Assembly (NCBI GenBank): GCA_902785905.1
Contig: CADAAM010000002.1
Location: forward strand, 1-64,000
From: Oscillospiraceae bacterium
Lineage (GTDB): Bacteria; Bacillota; Clostridia; Oscillospirales; Oscillospiraceae
Direction of reading: 5' to 3'
DNA: 64,000 bases
Position numbers and translations under genes: made by a program
Shown: positions 22,960 through 34,900 of the stretch, piece after piece
Layout of the letters: each line of letters begins with the position of its first letter
Numbering within the stretch: the stretch's first letter is position 1
Notes under the pieces: model-generated
Databases searched by the model: none
Told to the model about the DNA's origin: nothing
What the model saw: the letters and a program-made list of their open reading frames with translations, nothing else

Positions 22960-25900
22960 CGTATGATAACACCTCCGGTATCCCAGCTGATGCCGAATTA
23001 GTGGTCAGAGAATTGAAGGAAGGGGACGAGGGTTACGACGAATACGTTGCGGCGGCTGCCGAAAAGCTCGGTGAACCCCTCGATAGTCTTGCATTTGCGA
23101 GACCTTTCGACATTACCCTGAAGAATCCTCAGACGGATAAGGAGTATCAGCCGACGAAGAACGTTCAGGTCAGCATCCGACTGCTGAACAAAGAACTGAA
23201 TGAATATACGGATGTAGACGTCATCCATTTCCCCGGAGAAGCCGATGGGGAGAGCGAAATCCTGAATGCGAGCATAAACGGAGATTCCGTTAAGTTTAAG
23301 ACGGATGGATTCTCGGTTTACGTTTTGACGGGCGTCCAGGATACGCTCCGCACCTACTACTTCTACTCTTACAATGAATACGGCGATTACGCATCTTTCT
23401 TCTTCTATACCGATCAGAACACCATGACGGATCACCTGACCATCAAAAACGGTGAAAAACTGTTTGCGCCGCACGATCCGACCCATCCGACCGATCCCAG
23501 GGCGGTGTTCATCGGCTGGTTTGAGGGCACAGCGACCGACAACAACACCATAGAGTTCAGTGAAAAGCCCTTTGATTTCAGCAAGGAGCAGAATATTGAC
23601 AAGGAAGATGGGAACACTGCGCTCACCGTTCATTTGTACGCAATGTTTTCCAATGTGGCCCGTGTCAACTTCCATGGACAGTATGACGCGGATACAGGGA
23701 GTTATCCCATTGTAGAGACATTTATGGGAACGCTGGAAGAGGGACAGACATCCATTTCCGTTCCTGTTGACAATTACAAGGCGGGTTACTACAGCACCGT
23801 GGACGGCGCTTTTCCCAAGTACAAGTTTTATGGCTGGTCAGCTGATCCGATCGAGGTGCCTGGGGAGGGACAAACGTACAAAGTGTCCAGTCCCATGGAT
23901 GTTGTCGGGGCCATCGACCTGTATCCGATCTATGACGAGATTCGCTGGCTGAGCTATAACTCCGGCAACGCCGGTACGGGCGCCACCTATTTTGCACCGG
24001 TGTCCTTCCCCTCCGGCGACGGTCTAGCGGAGGAAGATATTAAGATTCCCACGCGGCAGGGTTACACCTTCACGGGCTGGTATCTGAGCGTGGAATCCCA
24101 GGGGATCGACGCCCAGAACGGTACAGGACTGCAACTGACCGACAGTGTGGGCAAGTTCGCGGATCACGCGCCCTCGGAACTCTCACCCTACGGCATCAGC
24201 ATCACGACGGATCAGGAAACCGGAAAGAAGAGGCTGTATCTGTCGGGCAACAGGGAGATTTATGCCGGATGGGATATCGGTACAGCGGATTATAAGATCG
24301 TTGTCTGGAAAGCGCGCAATGTAAACAGCGGGAACTACGACTGGGCCGAGAGCTTTACGCTGCGGGCGCAGCCCGGCGATGTCGTACCCGTCGTGACGCC
24401 GCAGGGCGAGGCCGTGACGACGGGAACGCTCGCCCCATATGAGGCGCTGAATGATAAAGTTCAGTACAACAACGTTCACGCGGAGCATCGGCTCGGCGAG
24501 GACGATCCGAACCCCTATGCCGACTACGTGTTTGACGGTGCAAAAACCCTGAACGATACGACCTATGATCGGGATGCAGGCGCCTACACCGGCACAAAAA
24601 CCGTCGCCTATGACAATACGACGGTCGTCAATCTCTACTACGAGCGGACGACGCCCGCGACGCCCGAGGCGGGAGACAGGACCCTGACGTTCCATTTCAA
24701 CAATACGGAGGACGGCACGGACGAAACCTCCACCAAAGCGGTCGGAGCCAGCCTTGAAGACGTCGTGCCGCCGACGGCATCTCAGTCGAAGCCGGGCTAT
24801 GAATTTGTCTGGTACGCCGACGAGAGCTGCACCGCACGGGTGTTCTTCGATCAGGAGAGCTTCGGCAGCTACACCGACGGCGCCAAGGTTCTCTATACGA
24901 CGATGCCGGATCATGATCTCACCGTCTATGGCAACTGGGAAAAGCGCTGGTATTTGATTCAGATTGACCCCAACTATGGCGCACTGTATGCCTATAACGA
25001 CGCCGAACCGCCCGTGCTGACCGGCAACGGTTCTACATACTTCTTCAAAAGCTATCAGGGCGACTATATCCAGGAATATACCTGGGTCACCAGAGACTAT
25101 GTGGCCTCCGAGTCCGGCGATTTCTATTATGTCAATCATGACTATGACTATGTCCGGAAGAACGGAGGAGACCGGTATACCTACTATACCAAAAACCTGG
25201 AAGAGGCCACTGAATACACGACCTATAAATATAAAGAGGGCGCGTATCTCTACGACGGCTGGTATCAGGTGAACGAAGACGGTACAGAAACCCCCTACAC
25301 ATTCGGGGAGCTCATCACCGACAATATCAAACTGCGCCTTCACTGGAAGCTGGCGGGCATCTACTACCTGGACTACAATGCGGATGTCACCATGGATGGA
25401 AAGCGGCTGATCGGCTCTGTCGGCGGAGGCGCCACGCTGTCTGATCCGAATCCGTACCGGGACCAGGCCGGGGTCACGATAGAACAGACTGCCGAGGCCC
25501 CCGAGGGCTACACCTTTGTCGGGTGGCGCGTCCGCGGCGACAATACCGGGACGATCTATTACCCCGGCTCCGATTTTGCCCTCCCCGCGGAACATGCGGT
25601 GACGATGGGCGGCAAGGAGAGGGTCTTCCTCGACGCGGTCTATGGCCGGGTCGCCACGGCAACCGTGATCTACGACGCCAACGGAGGCAGCATTACGGAC
25701 GCGGCCGATGCGGGCTATCCCTACTCGGTCAACAATAACCACCCGGTGCTTAACGAGGAGGGCAAGCCGGTCAGGCTGTCCCACAAGGTCGAGCGGGACG
25801 TGACCGGGGGTACGGTCACTGTTTCCGGCGTGGTCAACAATTCGCCGGTGCTGCTCAGCAGCGGTGTTGGCTTTACTGCGGCCGATACCATGACCGGGGC

Positions 25901-28900
25901 GGTGCTCACCGGCTGGAATACGCAGCCGGACGGCAGCGGCACGCACTTCGATCTGGGCGACGAGGCGTTGTTGACTCCGACATCCGAGGCGAAAATCTAC
26001 CTGGACACGGCGGAGCCCGTCACCCTCTATGCCGAGTGGAAGATTACAGTAACCTTTACAAAAAACAGCAATGATGCCACCTGGAATGAAGCGGTGTGGA
26101 ACGGCTACGTCTCCGATCTCGCACGGCTGACGCAAAATGATGCCGGAGACTATATGTTTACCACCTATGTCGGCGCAAAACTCAAGGAGCCACCGGAGGG
26201 CGTCCTGACACGGCCGGGACAGACCTTTGACTTCTGGAGCAAGAAAGCTGACGGCGACGAGACCGGCGCGTTCGACTTTGCCACCGAGACCCTCTCCGGC
26301 AGCAAGACGCTCTATGCCCATTGGACGCAGGCCACGCTGGTGCCCTTCCACATCTCCGATGGGACGGCGGAGCGGGCCGACTGGCAAAAGACCCCCAAGC
26401 TTCGGGTCAACGACGACGGTACCGGGCTTGCCCTCAACGAAGCGACTCTTGCGAACTACACGCAGGCCCCGGAGGGCTATGCCTTTCGCTACGCATGCCT
26501 CAGCGACAACGGGGCGGGCGTCTCCGAAAACCAAAAGATCACCGCGGTCAGTATCGGCGGCGGCGCGGTTTGTGTGACAAAGCAGGGCGCTGCCGAGCCC
26601 GAGCCTCTGGGTGAGCGGAAGATCTGGCTGGTCTATCTCCCGGTCACTCCGCTGAACGATGCGAACGTGAAAATCGTCTACGTCAAGGAGGACAACACCG
26701 GCAACCTGACGCAGTTAGGCTCAATCCAGTACAACGGAGCTGCAATTACCCTGAACGGCCAGCCTGTCGCTCAAAATCAGACCCTCACGGTGGATAGCCC
26801 GAAGATCATCAGCCAGACCGACGAAAACGGCTTCCGGCTGCCGCCGCTGCTGGACGACGGGGAGGCGAAGCTCTCCCGGGTCTGCTACAAGATTGGCGTT
26901 GGCAACGAAAACACAAGCACGGTCAGCGGTCTGGGCGGTGTCAGCGAGAGCCTGGAGTTGTATCTGCGGACGCGGGACAACAAGCTGCAATGGAGCTTTG
27001 ACGACAAAACGTGGACCGACTTTACGGCCCAGACGCCCACGGTCTATGCCATTTATCGGGAGCGCGGCTATGAGCTGACGTTGAAGAAGAGCGTTATAGG
27101 TGATGACACCGGCATCAGCCCGGACGAAACCTTCAGAGTGACCATCGCCTCCAACTCAATCACCCGGGACAGTTATTCCGTGGAGGGCACCGGCTACACC
27201 TCTGTGGAGGCTTCGCCCGCTTCCGCCAGTGCGCCCGGTACCATTGACCTGAGTGTTAAGGATGGCAGCGAGATCAAGATTATCGGCCTGGCCAGCGGAA
27301 GCTATACAATTACGGAAACCCGGAACGACGGATATGAGGTTGCTGCCAAGCTGAACGGTACGGCCTGTGACGTCAGCGATCCATGGACCCTGAGTCAGGA
27401 TACCACCTATGAGCTGTCCAATACCCCGCAGATCTTATGCAGGATTCAGAATCCGCAAACGATGAGATTCTATACCCTGAATCGGGCGCTGGAATATGCC
27501 GAGTCGGAGATGAACGGAACGGCGACCATCGAACTGCTCAGGGACTACACCATACCCTCGTGGGACGCGATGGAGATTCCGGCCGGTTTCAATATCGAGC
27601 TGAAATCGAAAGGCGATGATATCTTTACCATCACACGGGACGAGGAGTTCCTCTCCGCGCCCATGATATCGAGCAGCGGCACACTGACGCTGGATAACAT
27701 CACGCTGGACGGCAACAGCGTTCAAGTCGGCTGCCCTATGGTGCAGAGTATGGGAACGCTGACTCTGAATGCCAAAACGACGCTGAGAAACGCAAAATCC
27801 GACAGCAACGGCGGCGCGATTGAGATAAAAAGCGGTACGCTGACGATGGCGAACGACGTGACGATCTCCGGCAACAGCGCGGCATCCGGCGGCGCAGTCT
27901 ATGTGAACTCCGGTGCCGTCACCGTCACTGGCGGCAGCATGTCCGGCAACAGCGCGGCATCCGGCGGCGCGGTCTTTCTGAAGGACGGCAGCCTGACTGT
28001 CGGAAGCGGCGCGTTCGAGGGGAACACCGCCTCCGTCAATGGCGGCGCGATCTATGCCGCCAACGGCACTGTCACAGTGAACGGCGGAACCTTCGGCGGC
28101 GCGTCCGAAGCGGCAGGCAACACGGCGAACGGCAGCGGCGGCGCAATTTACGCGCACGGCGCCGTGGTGACCCTGACAAGCGGCACGGTACAGAATAACA
28201 AAGCGGCGTCCGGCGGCGCGATTTATATGCAGGTGGGCCAGCTCGCCATCTCCGGCGGCAGCATGACCAAAAACAGCGCCACCAGCGGCAACGGCGGCGC
28301 AGTCTACATGGACAGCGGCAATATGTCTCTGTCCGGCGGCAGCATGACCAAAAACAGCGCCACCAATGGCAGCGGCGGCGCGGTCTATGTGGATGCGGGT
28401 ACGATTAACCACTCCGCGGGAACCATCGGCGGCACGGTGGGAGACGACGGCAACACCGCCGTAAACGGTGCGGGCGTCTTTGTCAACAGGGGCACGGCCA
28501 ACTTCAGCGGTACCGCCAAGATTACCTATAACACCGCCACCGCGGGCGGCGCGGTGGGCGTGGGCACCGAGGCCGCGAAGCTGAACTTTGCCGGCACCGT
28601 TCAGATCAAAGAGAATACCCTCAACAACAAAGCGAGCAACGTCTACCTGAACCTGGACTCCGGCGATATCCTCAACTTCGCGCCGCTCGCCTCCGGAGCG
28701 TATGTGGGCGTGCATGTGCCGGGCGAGTTTGACAGCGAACTGTTCGAGAATCGAGGCACGGTTTGCGCCCGCTTCGCCGACTATACAGACAATCAGAACG
28801 CGAACGCGGACTTTAAGTCCTATGTCAAAAATGACCGTCTGAATCAGATGGGGGTCAGTAAGGACACCGCGACCAACAAGCTCTACTGGTACAAATCCTT

Positions 28901-31900
28901 CACAGTGCAGGCACTCAAACTGGGCAACAACGTCCTGCCGAACGGCACGAATGGGGAGAATCTCAAAGAGAAGATCTGGTATACTCCTCCCGCCAGCGAC
29001 AACAGGGCGTCCGTGATCGCGGAGGACTTTCGTGTGACAGCATCCGTGGATGTAGGTACGCGGGTTTTTGCCGGCGCGTATATCCGTGAAGCGGCAGGTT
29101 CCTTTGACGACTATGTCACCCGTATCTACTGGGACAACGGGGAGCAGGAGTGGAAAGCGGTCAAGCGGGATGGGACAGAGATTTCGATTCCAAACGAAAG
29201 TGGTAGCGGCTCCCTTATGCTCTACTACGCGGATGCCGCGTATCTCAGCATTGAGAACAACAGCGATTACAAGTTTACCATCGACCCGCTCGAGGTGAAG
29301 ATCGGCGGGGATACGCTGCAAGACGTCGTTGAGATAGGCTACGGCTATGTTGTGGCGCAGAACGGCGCGACCCGGGAATCCCTGGAGCCCATCACACAGG
29401 ATGATCTCACACTGGACGCCCACGGGGCGATCAAGTTCCTGTTCCCCGGCGCGGTCAAACGCGGATTTGAGCTGACCGGCAAGTTTACAAACACGGACGG
29501 CACGCCGATTCTGTGGAATGGACAGATCACCTATACCCTGACGGGCGTCACGGGTGATCAGCTGTATCCCGAGACCCTCCCGGACCCCATTCCCACAGAC
29601 CCCAGCTATCAGCCAGACCCGCTGGACATCAATAAAACCCTGCTTGATGCCGGCAAGACCTATGAGATCATCTTCGGCGGCAAGAAGGTCATCTGCAAGA
29701 TCGTGAATGACTCTGAGATCAGCGGGCTGACGCAGGGCACGGATTACGTGGAAAAGGGGACGCGCTCCGACGGAAATGTGGAGTATCGCTTCGACACCCT
29801 CAACCAGGCGGTCAGTTTTGCGAAGAACCATAAGCCGACCGCCACGATCGAGTTGCTGACGGACTACCTGATCCCCACGGCCGACAACGTGTACATCACG
29901 GATGCGGACTGCAATCTCACCTTCACCACGGCCCTCATAAGCGATGGGGAAGCCGGTGTCACGGGCATGAAGGTCTATCCGACGACCGCCGCAAAGCCCT
30001 ACGCCACCATCAGCCGCGACGCGGGCAATACGGATTCTCTGATCAGATATGAGGTGACTTCCGGGCAGGACGGCGAGCTGACCGTCACCAAGCTGAACTT
30101 CGACGGCAAGAACCTGGGCGGCACGAACAAATTCGGCGCGATCAAGACGAATAACATCGGCGTCAATATCTCGCATTCGGTATTTCTGAACTTCAAGGCC
30201 CAGCAGGGCGGCGCGGTGTCCGTGGACTATATTGAGACTTACAGCGGCGACTACGGCCTGACCGTAGACGACTGCATTTTCAAAAACTGCGAATCTCAGG
30301 GCGGCAATCGAGTGGGCGGCGGCGCGATCTGGACCTGCGCGAAGGTGTTTACGCTGACGAACAGCTACTTTGAAAGCTGCAAAGCAGCTGACCAGGGCGG
30401 CGCGGTATTCCACCGGATCGACGCCCTGAAGAATGGCAACGGAAAGTCCAGGGTGTTTACCTACGCCAAGGACACCCAGACCTATGTGGAAAACTGCCAG
30501 TTCATCAACTGCGAGGCCGGCGCGGCCGGCGGTCTCGAGATGGACACCTATTATGTTGAGGTTACCGACTGTACCTTCCGCAACTGCCGCGGAAAAACCA
30601 GAAACGCAGGCGCGGTCAACATCTATATCTATGAGGGTAGCCCTGCCGAAGACCCAAACATTACCGATCTTTCAACGGAGAGCGGCACCACCGAGGCGCA
30701 CTTCGTCGGCTGCACGTTTGAAAACTGCAGCGCCGGCAACAGGGGCGGCGGCATCCGCACCCTGTTGCAGGTCAACACGGTGAAGGACTGCACGTTCAAG
30801 AACTGCTACACAACCGGGTCTCACAACGCAGCCAATGAGGATACGGGCGGCGCGATCTGCCTGGCGAACAAATATGCGCAGTCGCTGACGGTCTCCGGCT
30901 GCACGATCGACGGCTGCTACACGACCGCAAACAACAAGGCGGGCGGCGGCATCTACTGCAGCGCCGACGTGCTGACGATCGGGGATTACGACTATACGGA
31001 AAACAACAGGACGGACAAGATCCCCACGGATAAGTCGATCGGCATCTTTGTCACGGACGCCTCGGGTCACACGATCCGCCGCACGAAGATCGCGAACTGC
31101 ACCACCAAGGGCGAGGGCGGCGGCGTGGCCCATGTCAAAGACAATGCCGAACTGAGGATCACGAACGCGACGATCTCCGACAACAAGACCGGCAAGACCG
31201 GCGGCGGCGTGTCCACAAAGGCTAAAAACGTGACGATCACCGGCAGTACCATCGAAAAGAACACGGCGACGGGCAACGGCGGCGGCGTATACGTCCTGCC
31301 TTCCACGAAGACCGGCGCTCTGACCCTCGACGGCTGCGCGATCCGTGAGAACGTCACCGACGGCAAGGGCGGCGGCGTCTATACCGAAATCGCGCTGACC
31401 CTGATGGGCAACTCCATGATCACCGCCAACGTCCTCAACTCCGAGACCAAGGAAAATGCCGCGGGCGTGTACCAGCCCAAGGACAAGGGACTGACTCTTA
31501 CGGTGGGGAAAGCGGGCGCGGAAACGGATAGTTCCTCCATCAAGGGCAATGGCACGGCTTCTGGCGCTCCCTCCAATCTGGTGCTCTCCGAGGCGAGCGG
31601 ACAGAATACGGCGAACAGCGTCAAGGTGCTTTGCAACCTGAGCGGCGAGATCTATGTCATCAATGCCAAGAAGAAGGGCACGAAGTTCGGCGTCGCCGTG
31701 GGCGCAAAGTACCTGGGCTTCAAGGATTCCGGCCTGACGGAGCTGGAGCATACGTTCATCGCGGACAACAACACCCTCTTCGGCGTCTTCGACAGGATGG
31801 ACGAAGACGGAGATGATGGCTGGGATATCGTCTGGCGCGGCGACGTGGTCTGCAAGCTCACAGACGAACACGGCAGATTGCTGTATCTGAACGAGGACTG

Positions 31901-34900
31901 CTCCGAGCCCGCTATCTTTGACCGCTTGGACTATGCTACAGACGGCAGCCGCGTCAGTCCGTTCAGCTATCTCAGAGCCGAGGATCCCAAGCTCTGGTAT
32001 TATGACGCGTCGAATCAGAAAAAACCTTTCACGGTGGCGGGAAACACCTGCTGCGTGAAGCTGTTGGTGTCGTCCTACGACCTGTCTACCCAGATCAAAA
32101 CCGGCGCTTACCCGGACCGGACCATCATTCTGACCACCGCAGGGCGGACCGACAGTCTCTATCCCTTCACTGGGACGGGGACGGGTTCCCGGGCCACGAT
32201 CAACCGCGGCAGCGCCATGAAAAACGCGATGATTAACGACACGGGGGTCAACCTGAAGCTGCGGAACATCGTCCTGGACGGCAAGGAGGTGTCTGTCGGC
32301 AACGATGGCGCGCTGATCTACGCAAAGAACAGCAACACAGCGGTCGATTACACCATCACCCTGGCGGAGAGCGCAATGCTGCAAAACGGCAAAACGTCGA
32401 AAAACGGCGGCGGCGTATATGTGGAAAACTGCTCGCTGGACATCGCCGGCGGCACGATCTACAACTGCAGCGCGGCGAAGGGCGGCGGCGTGCGCAAAGT
32501 GTCGGCGGGCACGTTGACGTTCTCCTCCGGCCTGATCACCCGCTGTACGGCGACCGGAAACGATGGCGGCGGCGGTATCGCCTATCAAAGAGGAAGCGGC
32601 ACCGGTTTCACCATGTCCGGCAGCGCCCAGATTACCCGATGCAGCGCGAACAATGGCGGCGGCGTGTATATCGATAACAATAGCGGCAACACGATGAATA
32701 TGACCGGAGGCAGCATCACCCAGAATACCGCGAACAATGGCGGCGGCGGAATCTATCCCGCCGGAACCAACGTGAAGCTGAATTTCTCTGGCCGCGTCAC
32801 CGTGTCGGGAAACAAGCTGCAGGATGGTACCGTCAACAATGTAGAGCTTCATAACAACAACAATGGTATTATCAATTCCCAAGGCATCGAGCGCGGCTCC
32901 TATATCGGCGTGTATGTGTCCGGTACTTATATCCCGCTCACGGAGGAGCAGCGGCGGAACGGCATCAAGCATGACCCTTCGGATACACCGGAATACAGCA
33001 GACACGGCGGCGAGGGGGATCGCTTCGGAACGTACATGAACGGATCGGATACCAGATTCCTCTACTTCTTCGTCAACGACCGAAACGGACTCAAGGGCGG
33101 CCTGAAATCGGATGACGGCATCTATTGGACCACGATCTTCTCTCTGGAGGTCGGCAAGCGGGTGACCAGTACCGATCCCAATGACCTGAACGAAGCGTTT
33201 TCGTTCACCGTGACGCTGTCGGGTGTGGCGGAGCACAACGCTGCGATACTCGGATCAACAATCGAAGAGGACAGCGAGGAGTGGGAATCGGACGGATCCG
33301 TGGTAAAAATTCAAGACGGTACTGCGACCTTCAGCTTGAAGAACGGACAGAGCAGACGGTGGAACAACCTGCCTGCGGGAATCACATATAAGGTCACAGA
33401 AAATCTGGACGATGCACGGAAGGCGCATTATACCACGCTCCCGGCATATGAAATCACCGGAACCATCGGCGAGAATCTGTACAAGGATGACGTCGGGTCT
33501 AAGTATTTGTCCACCGCGGTGTTCACCAACCTCAACGCGGTGTGCAAGCTGACCCTGGACATCGACGGCGACGGCAGCAGCGACGCGCTCCTGTATGAGT
33601 ACGACGCAAACGACGATCTTGTCCCGGCAGTCTATTCCAGCCTCCAGGAAGCTTTCGATAAAATCAACAGCGGCGCTCCGTTCAAATTCCTGAATAAATA
33701 TGTGAGCAGCACTACCTGGCAGGACTATACAGCCGGAAGCGATAGCTATCTCACCCGCATCGAGATGCTGATCGACAGCTATGACCTGAAAGCGCCCTAT
33801 ACGATCCATACGCTGAACAGCGGGAAGCAGGCGCTTCTGACGACGGCAGAGAAGGGCGCGGAGGACGGCTATCCCTACGCCGGCAACGCGGGCACCGTAT
33901 GTGAGATTAAGCGCGGCTTTGGCGGCAACACCATGTTTAGCCTGAACGGCACGCTGACCCTGACCGACATCACGCTCGACGGCAACAAGGACAGCTATAC
34001 CTGTGACGCGGACGGCGGCATCGCGGCAGTAAACCAGACCGGCACACTGAACATTTGGGACGGCGCTGCGCTGCAAAACTGCACGACCTCCGGCAATGGC
34101 GGCGCGGTGCTTGTCAATGGCGGAACCCTGTCAGTGGAGGGAGGCCGGATCACCGGCAATACCTCCAAGAATTATGGCGGCGGCGCGATTCGTGTGCAGA
34201 ACAACGGAACCGTGACGGTTTCCGGAACTGCGGAGATTTCCGGGAACAGCGTCAAAAAGGCTGATGCCAACGGCGGCGCCATCAGCGTCAAACAGGGTAC
34301 GGTCTACATCACCGGCGGCATGATCACCGATAATACCGTAACCAACAAGAACATCAATAACCCGAAAAAAGCGATCGGCGGCGCGGTATATATTGAGAAG
34401 GGCAATCTGTACCTCTCCGGCGGTACGATCACCGGCAACACCGTCGATGGGACAAATTGCAACGGCGCGGGCATCTATATAGGTGCAGACGCAAAGATGT
34501 ACCTCTCCGGCAATCCGGACTTTGGCGGCCCCAATATAACTCAGGGCAACCGGATGACGCCCTCGCTGGCTGCCGGTGCGAAAAACGGCGGCGAGGACTA
34601 TACCTGCGCGCGTCAGGACATCTACCTCGCGGGCTATGCGGGCCCGGACGGCGATACCTCTGCCGCCTCGCTGATCGTCGATGGAGACATCAGCTCCGGA
34701 GACGGGACCATCTGGGTCTGGGCCGCTGAATCGCCGCACTACAAAACGCTGCAGCAGTTTGCCAAGTACGACAACGCGGGTGTTACAGATCCTGAAACCA
34801 CGCTCAAGGCCTTCCGCAACGCGCGGGTCGACGCCGACACAGGCGCCGACAGCGTCGGGCAGTATCTCTACGGCGTTACGAAAGCGGACGACACCGCGCA

